Shown here: positions 22,040 to 34,310 of the stretch, in pieces
Numbering within the stretch: position 1 is the first letter of the stretch
How the letters are laid out: the number at the start of each line of letters is the position of its first letter
Assembly (NCBI RefSeq): GCF_008831285.2
Contig: NC_045139.1
Coordinates: 10,320,704-10,380,703 of the forward strand
Length of the DNA: 60,000 nucleotides
Direction of reading: 5' to 3'
Source of the DNA: Nymphaea colorata
Taxonomy: Eukaryota; Streptophyta; Magnoliopsida; Nymphaeales; Nymphaeaceae
Notes under the pieces: model-generated
What the model saw: the letters and a program-made list of their open reading frames with translations, nothing else
What the model was told of the DNA's origin: nothing
The model's database searches: none
Program-made: the position numbers and the translations under genes

Positions 22040-23350
22040 CTATGAAAAATAGTTCCAATAGAAGACTTCCTCTGACTGAGTTTTATGTGTATCTTGGCTT
22101 GATGACTTGTCGATCAAAGAAGTCCCAAATGATGGTGGAGCAATCCACTTCCTCCATCTTCCTATGGTAGTGCTCCATACTGAATAACTGGCTATCGGTG
22201 TTCTGTAAATGGCATGATTGTGGCCCCACATGTTTGTAGAACCATACTTGTAATGCGAAGACACATCCTTCTATTGAATCAGCGTTCCCAATTAATAATT
22301 TGGTCCAGCCCTCGGTAAAGGAATGCCAAGGCTGTCAATGTTATAGCTATGTCAAAGACTTTGACATGCCCCCATTTTCTGAAGAGGCGAGCTGTGCGAA
22401 AATCTAATATGTGTTCTTCATTGTTGAAGAAGATGAGACCTACAGTACAAGTCACCATAGAGTTTTTGTACTTGTTTGTGACACTTTTTGATAGTGAAGC
22501 AGAGTTGACATATTGGGTATATGTTTCACCAAGTTCTTGTAGTTGGAGGTATTGATGTCTATCTTTCTCTAAAAAGGGAAGACTTCGTTTTCCTATGAGT
22601 TTACAGATGATTTCTAGAGTTTTGACTTGACCTTGATTAACAAGGAACTGGTCTTCAGTTGGTCCTCTTGGGTCACCTTTTGGCTCTGGTAAACCATAAT
22701 GCTTGAAAACTCATCTAGAGTGATTGTCATTTCATCCCATGGGAACCAAAATGTATTGGTCCTTGGGTTCCATCTTTTGTCAATTGCATGGATTAGACTG
22801 CTGTTGATAGGTTGCATGACAAGATTGACTTCTTCTTCGAGACTACAATCCTCTAAGTGGTTCGAAAATATACACTGAAAAGTTGGGTACCATGAAAGAT
22901 ACCACTAAGGTAGGTAGACTCCACTTGGGATGATGCGAAGTCGGGATCCACCTTGACACGACCCGAATAGAATGTGGTCATATGGGAAACTGCATTTTAA
23001 GTCCATCTAGACAAGAGAAAGTATTAGACGTTGACATGAATTGACCCAATAGAGACTCGAAAAGAGTTTTGACATTGGGTTTAGACATGGACTTGGAGGC
23101 AAAGTAAAACATCACATCTCATGCATCAAACAAGCAGTTAATGAAAAATTGACAATGCAATCCCTAGGACTCTTGCCTATATGCATTGTTTTGAAAGTTG
23201 GTCTTAGAACCTATGAAGAATAAATGGGTAAATTGTTCTTCGTTTATCCAAAATTTAATGGATGCATACATACCAAATTTATGGTACTGGCATAGACTCC
23301 TCCAAAGGTTTTCTAGATTTGGGCTCTCCAATTCTCCTTGTTCACCCATC
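22040..23350 (-). pseudogene. Plant mobile domain (PMD) protein pseudogene
   Basis: Read on the minus strand: an upstream frame MGEQGELESPNLENLW (23349 downwards), then after several breaks HAIDKRWNPRTNTFWFPWDE and MTITLDEFSSIM (about 22680-22790), then VGLIFFNNEEHILDFRTARL and GHVKVFDIAITLTALAFLYR (22330-22480), and CVFALQVWFYKHVG near 22220-22262. RWxPxTHTFxxPxGEMTxTLxD and the later ALQVWFYEH are hallmark words of the plant mobile domain (PF10536, MAIN-like family), which occurs both in plant nuclear proteins and in transposons. Frameshifts and stops separate the segments, so it is not functional. No mobile-element ends were found around it. Confidence 0.7.
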
Positions 23351-23999
23351 GATATACCGGGACTATTGTCTGTTTCGGTACTAATGGGGGGACTTCTCAG
23401 TCCAATTGGGTGGTCCAGTTGTAAGGCTATATCTTGGACTAATGTCCTAAAAATAGCCTAGCAACGTGAAGACCGGGATAAGGTAAGGATTTATTTTTCA
23501 AAACTCATGAGAAGATGCAAAATAGATGGATCTATTGCATACATTCCTAAGAGATAGATTTGAAAATTTGAGAGCACATATGAGCTTCATACAATTCCTA
23601 AATTGAGGAGGGGTAGAATAAATTAAAATAAAAGGGGTTCATGTAATCTCCTCAATGTTTACTAAGTAACCTTAGCAAACAAAATTGATTTTGAATTCTT
23701 CTTTTGCCAAATCGTGTGATTTGGTTTAAGATATTAGAAACTTGAGATTTTATTAGGTAGAGTTCATTCTTTTGATGAAACATAAGTTCCAAATTGTTAG
23801 AAAACGTGTTCTTTTCTAAATATATTTTGGCGAAGATTATAAATGCATTGCTTGTGTTTTCTTTGAAAGTTAAGTAAAGTTTACAAATTCTTGTTGCAAT
23901 ATGACTTGATAACCTTTTGCAACTTAAATTTGGACCACTTAATTTCTTGAGAAAGTGTATGTGGTGGTATTGGTTTTAAGTGAGTATGAATGTATGAAA
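23351..23999. other. Intergenic, AT-rich
   Basis: No gene seen. A plus-strand frame at 23198-23461 is the shadow of the pseudogene on the other strand. Confidence 0.4.
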
Positions 24000-24560
24000 T
24001 GAGAAAGAAAACTAGATGATACATACATGCTTCGCTCTCTCATAATCTCTCAAATTCATTCACTTGGAACATTTATGCTTCACTCTCTTATAATCTCTCA
24101 AAGTTCATTACACATCATACAATCTACACATAAAGATTGATTTTAATTAAAATGTAGGATTTTCTCTAAATGTGCTTATCATATTATTAAGCACATGAAT
24201 TAGAGATGCAGTCCATAAGCTTGAGACTTTAAAAAAAATTATCAAAATGATGAAAAATATTCAAATGATGCCAAAATCAAATTTTAAAATAGATGGTAGA
24301 CGTAGATGACATCCGCTTTTAATCTCAAAATTATCATAAAAATCATATTTTATTCTGATTTAATGGTTTAAAATTAAAATATTGATTCTAAGAGTGTCTG
24401 ACTCTTAGAAAATGATGACATTCGGTTTGACTCCATATGAACTAAACATCCAATTCGGCAAAAAGCATGTGCCATATACTCTCATTCATGTTATGGTTTG
24501 TCTACATATGAATTAAACACTTAAATCGGCAAAAAGAATTTGCCATGTGCTCTCATTCAT
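24000..24560. repeat. Two short tandem duplications
   Basis: At 24028-24107, catgcttcgctctctcataatctctcaaa is repeated as tatgcttcactctcttataatctctcaaa (about 45 bp apart). At 24423-24560, a ~70-bp unit with catatgaactaaacatccaattcggcaaaaag and catgtgccatatactctcattcatgt is repeated as catatgaattaaacacttaaatcggcaaaaag and tttgccatgtgctctcattcatgt. Both are non-coding. Confidence 0.75.
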
Positions 24561-27483
24561 GTCATAAAGTTCTAAGAACATTTCTTTCTCCCCAAAATCA
24601 AACTAAATTCCAGATTCTTGTGCTAAAAGATCCATTCATTTCTTGAACTATTACAATAGTTTTGATCTAGTTCTTTAGGGAATACAAAGATTAGGGTCTT
24701 AAGTATGATCTTAAATTGATTTTGAGACATTTGTAAGTCTGAAAATTGATTAATGAAATTAGAAATTTCTAAAAGGCTTTTAGAGAGCTGATTAGGTAGT
24801 ATTAGAATTTTTTTTGTTCTACAAGGCATAGCCGTTTTGTAGCTGAACGTTGGTAAAGCTTGTAAACTTTGAAATTCTTAAATTAACTTTTGTAAAGTAT
24901 GATCTAATTTGAGCAACTTGCATACACTTTACATATGAGTTTCTGAAATTAAACAAATTTTAAGATGAAAGAAAAGTGATTTCATAGCTTTGTACTATGA
25001 AAATCAATAAAATGATCCCATTTCTTAAAAATCAGTTTGGAAACGTGTTCCAACCCGATTTTAAAAGAGAAAATGACTTTTAACAAGAGATTGCATGTTT
25101 ATATATATATATATATATATATCTGTGTGTGTGTGTGTATCTTACTCCTCGAAATGAAATTTTATCATGGGACCGCATGACTCATGAATAATGATGATTC
25201 ATGGCTAGGTTATTTTACATAGAAAGATTGAAAACTAGTTTCTAATCTCCTCTACCAGCTTTGATCATTAAATTGGAAGACATGAATCAAAATTATTTTA
25301 AATAAGGAGGAAAACAAGATAATGCTCAAGCTAGTTCATCCATAATTTTGCCATGCAATGGTGGATTACATTTATAAGAATGTATCTATTCCTAATAGGC
25401 ATTTTCATCATATATATTGCAGCAAAATCACTCTCTCACCGTAGGATTCTCTCATGGTAGAAAGTTCAAAATTGTTTTAAGTTTATTGTTTTGAATGAAA
25501 CGTGGATTTGAGGCCCTTTTCAAAATTTGATACATAGGTTCATCTTTTAGAGAGGCAAACTCATGCATACATTATGCATTAACATGTACACTTAATCATA
25601 GTTTTTCCCTAACTGGACAGAATTCCCAGCCATGAAATAAATGAAAATAAACCCTTCTCACGAGTGCTTAAATTAAAAATCAGAGCAAGAAACAGAAATA
25701 GATGAAAATTGATTAGAGTCACCTACCTTGTAGTCGGTCTTGATGATTGATCTTCCTCCTTGTTTGTTTTCTAATCAAGCAATCCTAAACAAGAATCCAA
25801 GCTTGGATTCAAGCTTAGCAAAGCAAGAAGAAGAAAAATGACATTAGGAATTTGCAGTGGGGAAGAGAGAACTTCTCACCATGAAAATCCTAAGGAATGG
25901 TTTACTTAAGTACCCTAACTTAGCAAAATCAATGGAGAGAATAGGAGAAAATGAAGAAGAGTGAGAAAAAGGGGTGAAAAGGGCTTGAATGAATTTTCTT
26001 TCTCCCCCTTGGCTTCTCCCTCCTAGTTCCTTGGTTGCTGCAACTTGATGAAAACTTCAAAAATATGTCCCCTTCCTTGGTTTTCAAGGGGGGGGTGTTT
26101 ATATAGAGGAGAAGATGAGTTCAACTACCTTGTTAACTCACCTTGGAAACTCACTTAAGACTTTGGGGACTTGTAAAATGGATTAAATAGGGTTTCATGA
26201 TCCTAGTTGACCACACCTAGCTCATTTACATGAGCTAGGTGGGTTGGGCTTAGTGTGGTTTACTTTGGTTAAGAACTAGCTGTCCATCTTTGACCAAAAT
26301 TTTAGACGAAAATGCCATTGTCCAAGGTTTTGCCTTATTTTGTTTTATTTATTTTTTCTTTATTTGAAATTATGTTTGTTAGGTTAAAACCTAGTTGTTA
26401 AGCTCTAAATGTTATTGAATTATGACAATTCAATTAAAATTTGAATAAAATTTAAAAATTCTATCAAATTTAGTTCGAAAAGGTTATTTTCGTCCATAAG
26501 TTGATTGAAGATGGATTTCAGTTGAATCAAACTTTGGTTTGAAATATTGAATTTCGATTTGATATTTGATTTATGCATTTGACAAATCCAAATGTATATT
26601 TTCCTTTTATAAAATCTTAAATTGGTTTTCGTAATCTCAATTTTGTCATAGAAGGGCAAAATTGTTAAGACTAGTCAAATTTGACCAATTGACCAAAATC
26701 AAAGCTCATTTGTGAGTGGTTGACTTTGTTTGAGGTAATTCAATGAATTTGAGCTAAGAAAGCTCTTAATTGAGCTAAATTATACTTTGACTGAGTTTAG
26801 TCAAAGTGTATTTGATCCAGTCAAGGTCTATTTTCGTCCACTTATTGGGTTGCGGGACAAACCTACCCTTTTGACTGAGCTGAGCTGATGTTGACTGAGC
26901 CTAGCTGAAATTGGTGCTACAGTTGGGTGTACCTAGGTCAAACCTACTTGGATTAAGTAGGTTAGGTGAGTTTAATTCTAACACTTATTGCTTCTTTGGA
27001 ATTCGATTTTTCTTTAACTATCAGAAAGAGAGAGAGATTAATGTCTTTCTTTTCCAATGAATCCTTATTCATTTCCTTTTGAAAATGATTTTTTTTTATT
27101 TAAATGAGGGCAGATATTTTTGGAAAATAGGGGTGTGTGACCACTTGGGTGGGCTTCTGACCACACGAGCTAGGTGGGGCCCACACGTAGGTCCCACATG
27201 GTCTTCTAGACCGAATTAGATCCAATTGTCGGATTTAAATCAAAATTTAAATTTTGCAATCAGATATGGATTTCAAATGACATTTGTAATTCAATTTGGA
27301 TTCGAAATAATAATCTGGATCTAGTTTGGACACGTAATCATGCTTTGGGATTCGTGTCATAAGTCAAATTCATGATTTGAATATAAATTATTCTTTAGAT
27401 TTGAAATTGAAATTTTTCACAATTCTTTTGTAAAATTTTGACATTGCTTCAATTTTGATGTGAAAAAAATTGGGGTGTTAACA
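24561..27483 (-). repeat. AT-rich LTR-like DNA ending at 27483
   Basis: On the minus strand a sequence beginning TGTTAACACCCCAATTTTTT starts exactly at 27483, the type of terminus seen on many plant gypsy LTRs. The DNA immediately beyond (27484 on) matches 44751 on at the other copy of a segmental duplication, as expected if an element inserted at this junction. A second such start, TGTTAGAATTAAACTCACC, occurs near 26982. The other end and target duplication were not found, so extent and class are uncertain. The interior has no credible coding frame. Confidence 0.45.
25096..25139. repeat. (AT)n-(GT)n compound microsatellite
   Basis: A run of at followed by tctgtgtgtgtgtgtgt. Confidence 0.95.
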
Positions 27484-28227
27484 CCAACCTTATCCTCAAT
27501 GCCTCAAGTGATTTCCCGGCCGATGGGTGAACGGCCAAAGAGATTTTTCTAGGCATTTAAGTAAGTACACCAAGTGAACTACCCTCAGGTTGTCTGATCG
27601 AGTTAAACTAGGATCTACTATAAAGTTTTCTTCCATCATGTAGTAGGGAGATGATTAATTGCATTGGGTTGTATCATGCGCAATTCCTTATGCATGGCAT
27701 GTGTTCCCTTGGCTGACTTTTAAGGGTAAGTGTCATGCACTAAGACCATAATGGTGAGCATAGTTGCCAAAAGCCTGTGCATATAACCACCTTGGCAGAT
27801 GGCCCATTTGGTGCCCTGAGTGCATCCCTCTTGGTAATTAGTAGGGCCTTATCGAACTTGGCTAGCTTCGTATGGGAAAGAAGTGGAACAAGAATCGATG
27901 GAGTAAAAGGTGAAGAGAAGCGCAAGTAGCTGCACGTAACTAGGAGCATTTTTTTCTACAAAGCCTATGTGCAGCTGATAAATCACTATCCAAGATACAA
28001 AACAAATTTAAATCGGACCAGTCCACCTGCACAAGTAGGTGGGAAATGGAAAAGTTAAATCACATATATAGATCATGGAGCAGATCCACTTGGATCTGGC
28101 CATAACTGATGTTCATTTGCCAAGGCAATGTCTCGATCGTTTTTATTTCAATGTACAGCTTGGGCCCGGACGTTGTAGATATCCAGTAGCACACGAACCC
28201 ATTATCAAGCTCCAGCTGAATACAAGA

Positions 28228-28311
28228 AAGTCTACTATATATTTTTGTAGCCTCTCTATGCGTTTACTCAAGTCTACTATATATTTTCATAGCCTCTCTA
28301 TGCGTTTACTC
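28228..28311. repeat. 42-bp tandem duplication, two copies
   Basis: aagtctactatatattttt/c-tagcctctctatgcgtttactc occurs at 28228 and 28270. The partner block has a single copy at about 50878-50918, so the duplication happened after the blocks separated. Confidence 0.9.
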
Positions 28312-28562
28312 GCAGAAAGTCATTGACAAAGGTAATTCATTCAGAGTGTAAATTGTAAAGGGGAAAATATCCAACATTAACTTAGAAATAAATGAGAGAG
28401 AGTGTGGCGCACTTATGTGCCAGTTAATTTACCTGTTCATGTTCTTATGAATGCAATGTCATTATGTCAACCTCAACTTAAAGTTTTTAAAAACTTAGGT
28501 GGTATTTTACAAAAAACTCTGATGGATGGCACCCACAAGGAGAATGCTTGCTACAAACCAAT

Positions 28563-28563
<1 letters not shown>

Positions 28564-28600
<37 letters not shown>

Positions 28601-28602
28601 CG
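28564..28602. repeat. (TC)n microsatellite
   Basis: TC run with one interruption. The equivalent run in the other block is at 51284-51306. Confidence 0.95.
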
Positions 28603-30040
28603 TGAGAACCGGGGAATATTGTATGCTACTAAACGGAAGACAAAGGGGGTGTGACCTGATCTTAGTTCTGGCTAGAAGGAACTGGGTATGGTATGTTAAT
28701 TCATGTATTTTCCTGATCCCTAACCAAAGCCAAGGACAAAAACACCACACAACCAAATTGGAGGCTGTCATTATGTTGATGTGGTCGATGTACTCATCGA
28801 CATACAGTTACCCAGAGAGACAGCTAGTTGAAAATGAACATAACTTAAAATTAGCCAACATTAGAGTTTTGTATTATGTTCTCACTTGAAGTTGAATTTT
28901 ATATGTTTGTCTCCCGAAATTGATTATTTTGGAGTGGTTTGGCACCAAGAATACTATGAGATTGTTTCACAAATCTGCCTCAAAAACACTTTGTAATTGT
29001 TCCATGAATCTACTCATAAAATGCCCTGACCCCTTTGTAATAACCTCTATGCCCGCACACCCAAGGCTTGAGGCACTGAGTCCAGATTGGTTTCACAAAG
29101 GGGTTCTTTGTAGATTCTTTGGTTTCAATCACTACAGATATGGCTTAATCCACACATTAGCAAAGCATGATTTTCAAAATTATTGAATTGTTGGCTGCTT
29201 GTGCTGCTTATTAGCTACTTGGATTTTTAGTGACTGTTAGAAAATGGGACATTCCCCAACAACTCATTTGGAAGCTCCTATCTCCTCAAGTAGTTAGCAT
29301 AGTGGTCTCAATGGAGCATCCGACATCTTAACAAACCTGAGCTCGAAAGTTCTACTAAGCAACAAGCAACTCGTCATGTTTTCGGAAGATTTTGATCTTA
29401 AATGAAGAATAAAAGGATATATAGCAGAAAATTTTTTCAATGTGTTTTAACTCAAATCTACATGAAGGAAAGCAAGGTGACCTTAAATACTACTAGCTAG
29501 GTTCAACTAATTGGAGGTGTAAGATCGATGTGTGCCTCTGCTTTGGATTAGCAAATTAACCAAAAACATAACAAAGAGCTATTGCCTCTTCATTCAACCT
29601 CTTAATTAGGGTTGCCTCTTGCTATATAGAAGAGGACTTGTGCATGATCTCTTCCTCATCAAATAATTCATGCATGCATGATAAGAAAATCCATTATTCC
29701 CTACAACATAGAAAGACCTTTGATCTCAACCAGTGACCAGCCTTTCTTCGCTTACCTCAATATTGTGATAGCATTCAAAAGCCTTAATCATAATATTTAG
29801 CACTAATCGTTGAAAATGTTACTCTTTCTAAAAAATGGCACATTGTCAGTTGGTTTTTTATCCATTATAACAAACCTTTTAATCCTGAATAGGCTGATCA
29901 TTGGACAAGGAGTAACATATTGTCAGGTTTACTTATGGTAAACTTGCTAAACCTAAGGCATCACTAACCAATTGGTACCTTGAATTTTGAGGACAGTACA
30001 TTGAATTACATAAATTATTTTGTCCAAGAAGGCAGAACTT

Positions 30041-30557
30041 AATTGGAGCTTCAGTTGTCATGAAACTTAATAAAAGATTAATATGCACCTGGAATGAGGG
30101 CAATAGATTGACCTTTTAGTGCCGCAGAAAAGCACCAGTGAACAAGGAAAACGTGTCAATGAAGTTTTCCTTGATGCGACTACTCCCAGGATAAAAAATG
30201 TTGGTGAAAGTGGTGTCCACATGTTAGTGAAGAGGCACTATTACTGTTGCATTTTGCACCAGTAATGATCTAAATTAACATTATAAATGGCAATGGGAGA
30301 TGATTTAGTAGCCATCTGTAGCAAACAAGTTAAATTGCTGGCTCTTTTTGTTCCTGTACAACAAACAAGTTAAATGCAATATATGTCAAAGAGTTAGGAA
30401 CTGATTTAGATACAGTACACCAAAAAAAGCCGCCATATGCTCCTAACCCTACTTAACCTGTAAATTGTGCATTACACCAACAATTAAATTGAATGCAGAA
30501 TGTAAGCTTTCCAAACAAATCACTCAAAACACAAACAGGAAGAATAAAAAACAAGCA
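30041..30557. other. Intergenic, nothing recognised
   Basis: AT-rich DNA. A 67-codon Lys-rich frame here runs into the A-rich tandem repeat and is not convincing. Confidence 0.4.
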
Positions 30558-30856
30558 TAGAAGAAAAGCGATCAAGAAACACAAAAAAAAATTCTACACA
30601 CATGGTTGCCAAGATAGTTCCAAAAAAAAACATCAGATCACTTATACGAGTATTTCGAAGGTAAGTTTTTCAATGTTCATCATGTCGAACATCTAATTAT
30701 TCTAGAAGAAAAGCAATCAAGAAACACAAAAAAAAATCTACACACATGGATGCCAAAATAGTTCCAAAAAAAAAAAACATCAGATCACTTATACGAGTAT
30801 TTCGAAGGTAAGTTTTTCAATGTTCATCATGTCGAACATCTAATTATTTCTCAATA
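30558..30856. repeat. Near-identical 155-bp tandem duplication
   Basis: The unit starting agaagaaaagcgatcaagaa at 30559 recurs at 30714 with only a few differences. Both contain tctacacacatgg, gccaagatagttcc / gccaaaatagttcc, catcagatcacttatacg and agtttttcaatgttcat. The high identity indicates a recent duplication. It is A-rich and non-coding. Confidence 0.93.
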
Positions 30857-31631
30857 AGTCATCCGAGCCATTCTACGTCGAGAATGTCATCAAACTTCAA
30901 CTGATTAGGTATGCAAAATCTATTGATTTCGTTCTATTGAACGTGAGGCTGAAAACCCCACCACAATGAACATATCAAAATATCTACCCAAAAACAATCC
31001 TTATAAGACATCAAATAACAACGTTTCTTTTATTTTTAATTGAGACATCAAATGACAATATTTCTTTTCTTTTCTTCATTTCTTACACGAGGAAATTTTC
31101 TTTAAGGTGATCTGACATTTGAATAAAGACCAGCGATGCTTTCAAAACAATGGAAGATCACCAAATAACAAAATTTTTTAGTTTGAGAACAATGCAAAGC
31201 ATGTGACAAAAAAGTGAAGATACCAGTTTGATGACGTGATAGAGTCTTCTTCCTCCATGTCCTCATTAGATGAAAGTTACTGCATGATGTACACAATAAG
31301 ACAAAAAGAAAAGGTGAACAGAGATGCATCAAAACCAAAAGACAAATAAAAAAGGGACACATGTCAAACTGATGTAAAAACCAGTTAACAGAATGCCATG
31401 AGGGGAGAAGAGCAGTAATACAGGTCTAGGCAATACAACAAAAGTGTTTGATGCCGATGGTGGGTACTCCATCGAGACAGAAGACCTTGTTTTCACCGAC
31501 AGATGAAATCGACGATAAAAGAAGGCGATTCACAAGTTCATCACCACAGAAATGGTTCTAGGTTGGAACATGTTCTGTCGACAGCCAAGGTGGTAGGTGG
31601 AGGAATGGAAGACGGCAGCAATGTTTCTACA
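30857..31631. other. Intergenic, nothing recognised
   Basis: No coding family recognised on either strand. A minus frame at 31102-31362 is Cys/Phe-rich and looks like chance. Confidence 0.4.
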
Positions 31632-31935
31632 TAGGGCTGTTCAATGAGTCGAGCTAACTCGAGCTCGACTCAAATTTGCTCGATAAACTTGACTCGAACT
31701 CGACTTGTTTATTAAACGAGTCGAGTTTGAGTTAAGAAATGAACTCGACATCATAAATGAGTCGAGCTCGAGTTAAGTGGGTTCGGCTCAGTTAAACTTG
31801 GTTAAGCTCGAGAAAGAAAATATGTAAAATATGTCTGATAAAATTATCAAAAGAAGTAGATTGCTCAAATGGGTAATGTGACTGGTACGTGGGAGCTGGC
31901 TCAACTTGGCTTGAACTCGCTCATTAACAGCCCTA
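31632..31935. mobile_element. hAT-type MITE, 304 bp
   Basis: Left end tagggctgttcaatgag and right end ctcattaacagcccta are terminal inverted repeats differing by one base change plus one extra base. The flanking octamers tttctaca (31624-31631) and ttcttaca (31936-31943) differ at two positions and fit the 8-bp target duplication of hAT elements. The interior is rich in gagctcgac/gagtcgag words and has no transposase frame, so the element depends on an autonomous hAT element elsewhere. Confidence 0.85.
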
Positions 31936-31943
31936 TTCTTACA

Positions 31944-32532
31944 TCTTTCTCAACCATGGATGGCACTGTTGTTAGTTAAGGCATGTGCATCTCAATCCAT
32001 CAGAAGTCATTGGCAAAGAAAGGCATTGTATCGTGGAAGACGGTGATTCATCTGGCAACACTTGTGATTGTGGGGATTGTGCTGTCTTCGACCGCCCTAA
32101 TAACCAAAAAATTACCCAAATGAGAACGTGTGCTGGTGCTGAGTGAAGGCCGCATGACCGCCACCTGATGTTATAACTTGAGAAGCTCCATAATCACTGC
32201 ATTTATTAATAACCTAAGAGATCAAAAAACCAATTAATAATGCGATCAGCAGAATGAGAGAAAATCTTATTAGGAAGAACAACAATTAGAAATTGGTTTT
32301 GCTACCACTGGGTTAGTCAATTTCATTTTCACCAATGTTGGTTTTGCACAACATTGATTAGTGTAGACGAATAACTTTAAGACTCTCATGGATTTTCTTT
32401 TACCATTGAAACCGATTTTCTTCTTATATTACATCTTTGTAGTAAATTTTTGGACTAAACTTTTGTGAGTACCACTTATTAGACTGTATTGATGGTGGAT
32501 TGTATGTTTAATTTGAATGGATGCCAGCTTGG
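31944..32532. other. Intergenic, nothing recognised
   Basis: Mixed-composition DNA without a credible frame or repeat. Confidence 0.4.
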
Positions 32533-34310
32533 TGTAACCACCCCAAATTTTTCAACAGTCTGCATTCAACAATTTTTGAACATTTTATGATGAATTTATA
32601 ACAAATGCAAGGATTTTTGACGTCAAAAACCTCAATCTTCATTGATTTTGATCAACTTTTCCTTTGACTTGATCGTCAACTCTATTTGGGACTCATTTGG
32701 ATATAAAAAACAACTCCATAATCTCTCTCTCATTCTCTCTCTCTCTCTTATTGATATGTCACTTTCTTTTATTAATCTCTCTTTTTCTCTTTTAACTCAC
32801 TCACTTTCTCTTTTGTTGATATCTCCATCTTTCTTTTATTAACCTCTCTTTCTCCCTTTTAAATCTCTATCAACCTCTTTTTAATCTTCCTTTCTTTCTT
32901 TCAAATCTTTCTTTCTCTCTATTTTATGGATACATCTCTTTCTCTTTATCTCTTTTATCAATCTCTCTTTCTCTACTTTAAATCTCCTTCTCTTTTAGGC
33001 ATCTTTCCCTATCTATCTCTCTCACAAAGTCAAGACTTTAAATTCCTATTCCCCATGGCCTAAAAATCTCAACATCATCAAGGCCAAGACCAAAATTATG
33101 TATCTTGTATCTAGCATTGGAGTAATGCTTGGTGGCCTACAACCCAAATTTATTTTATTGAAAAGTGTCACAATAGTAACATTTTTTAAGTAAAAATGTC
33201 TCTCAAATGGATGGAACTTTAGATGCATGTGATGGTAGTAATGCTCTTATATTATGTTATGTTGGAATAGTTTATATCTTTCTTAAACATATAAAATTCA
33301 GACAATCATGCATATACAAATACTTATGGGATTCATGAATACTCACAAGTACATCCCTAAGAAGCTTAAGTAAGGCAAGATCAAACTCTAATAAAGTGTT
33401 AATCGAATTAGGGAAATATATTGAAACTTCTTTATGATTCAAGGGAAACTCTTTCACAAATCATAATATTTTCTCCTTTTAATATCAAATCTTTACTTTT
33501 TTTGAACATACTACTTTGATTTTCAAAACAATTGCAATATTGCATAGTCTCTCTCGTATTGGCCCTATGATGAATCGAATTACGGTCAGCATTCAACTAA
33601 TTTTAAGATCTTTTTTTCAAAAACAAAGCTTAAAAAACATGCTTTTACAAAGCATGACATGATGAAGCCATACTTCAGAAAACAAGTAACTTGAGAATAT
33701 ATTTTCCAATCATATTTTCTCAAAAAAAAAATTGAAAACTTTGATTTTCAAAAACTATCTTCATAAAGCATAAATTATATTTTATGCTTGAGTTCTAATG
33801 GCAACATTGACAAATCTCAAGTGATTTTAAAGCATCGCTCTTTGAACAATTTGTTTTCTAAAACTATTTGAGATTCCTATATTTTAATCTCGTCTTTTTA
33901 AAGTTGCTGTCATTTGGAGTTCATAAAAGTACCCCTAAGCCATATTTTACCCTGAGGGCATTGTATTTCAAACCAAACATCATTTAATATCTTCAAAATC
34001 TTTCGAAATCTTTTGAAAAATTTATTTAACTTGAGCACACATATATATAGGATGTATGCAAACACTTGAAAATGTTGTAATATGCAAAGAAAATTAGCTA
34101 GTTTTTGGTCTAGTTAATCCTAATAAAGACATTGGGAATGACCAACCCTCATACCGATGGGCGAGGCCCTTTATCTACAGTTTCAAAGGCAAAACACATT
34201 TTTCCTGATGCAAACCAAAAACCAGAGCAATTTTAGGATGAAAACACTTGGATTTTTTGTCTTTTAAGCTTGAAGACATCTGTCCATACTACCGCAATTA
34301 CAAAAGTAAA
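32533..34310 (+). repeat. LTR-like block (gypsy-type terminus)
   Basis: tgtaaccaccccaaattttt at 32533 is a typical plant gypsy LTR start. A long CT-rich zone follows (32720-33025) and the block fades near accgcaattaca (34291-34302), which could be a CA end. The bases flanking these points (cttgg and aaagt) do not match, so there is no target duplication and the ends are unproven. Related sequence lies at 35943-37165 and, more diverged, at 3330-4200. Confidence 0.45.

Larger units (their letters stand above)
27484..30040. repeat. Segmental duplication block B, copy 1
   Basis: Matches 44751-44967 plus 50479-52330, i.e. the same block before insertion of the young copia. Examples: gagatttttctaggcatt; gtagggccttatcgaacttggctagct / aaggccttatctgacctggccagct; agatcatggagcagatccacttgga / agatcatggatcggatccacttgga; ttgccaaggcaatgtctcga; aaccaattggtac; ggacagtacattgaattacata. 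Open frames at 28075-28326 and 50726-50971 are the same frame in both copies (HLDLAITDVHLPRQ / HLDPDITDVNLPRQ) but both are short and resemble no known protein; they may be transcript leader or decayed coding DNA. Confidence 0.85.

Noticed and set aside
28075-28326. Conserved frame in duplication block B as a gene
   Set aside because: The similarity between copies extends equally into non-coding flanks, the frame is short and no domain is recognised, so conservation reflects duplication alone.
30493-30696. 67-codon Lys-rich frame
   Set aside because: Crosses the 155-bp tandem duplication with poly(A) runs; no homology recognised.
32533-34310. A complete solo LTR with target duplication
   Set aside because: The start looks right, but flanking pentamers (cttgg and aaagt) do not match and the 3' end is a guess; kept only as LTR-like.
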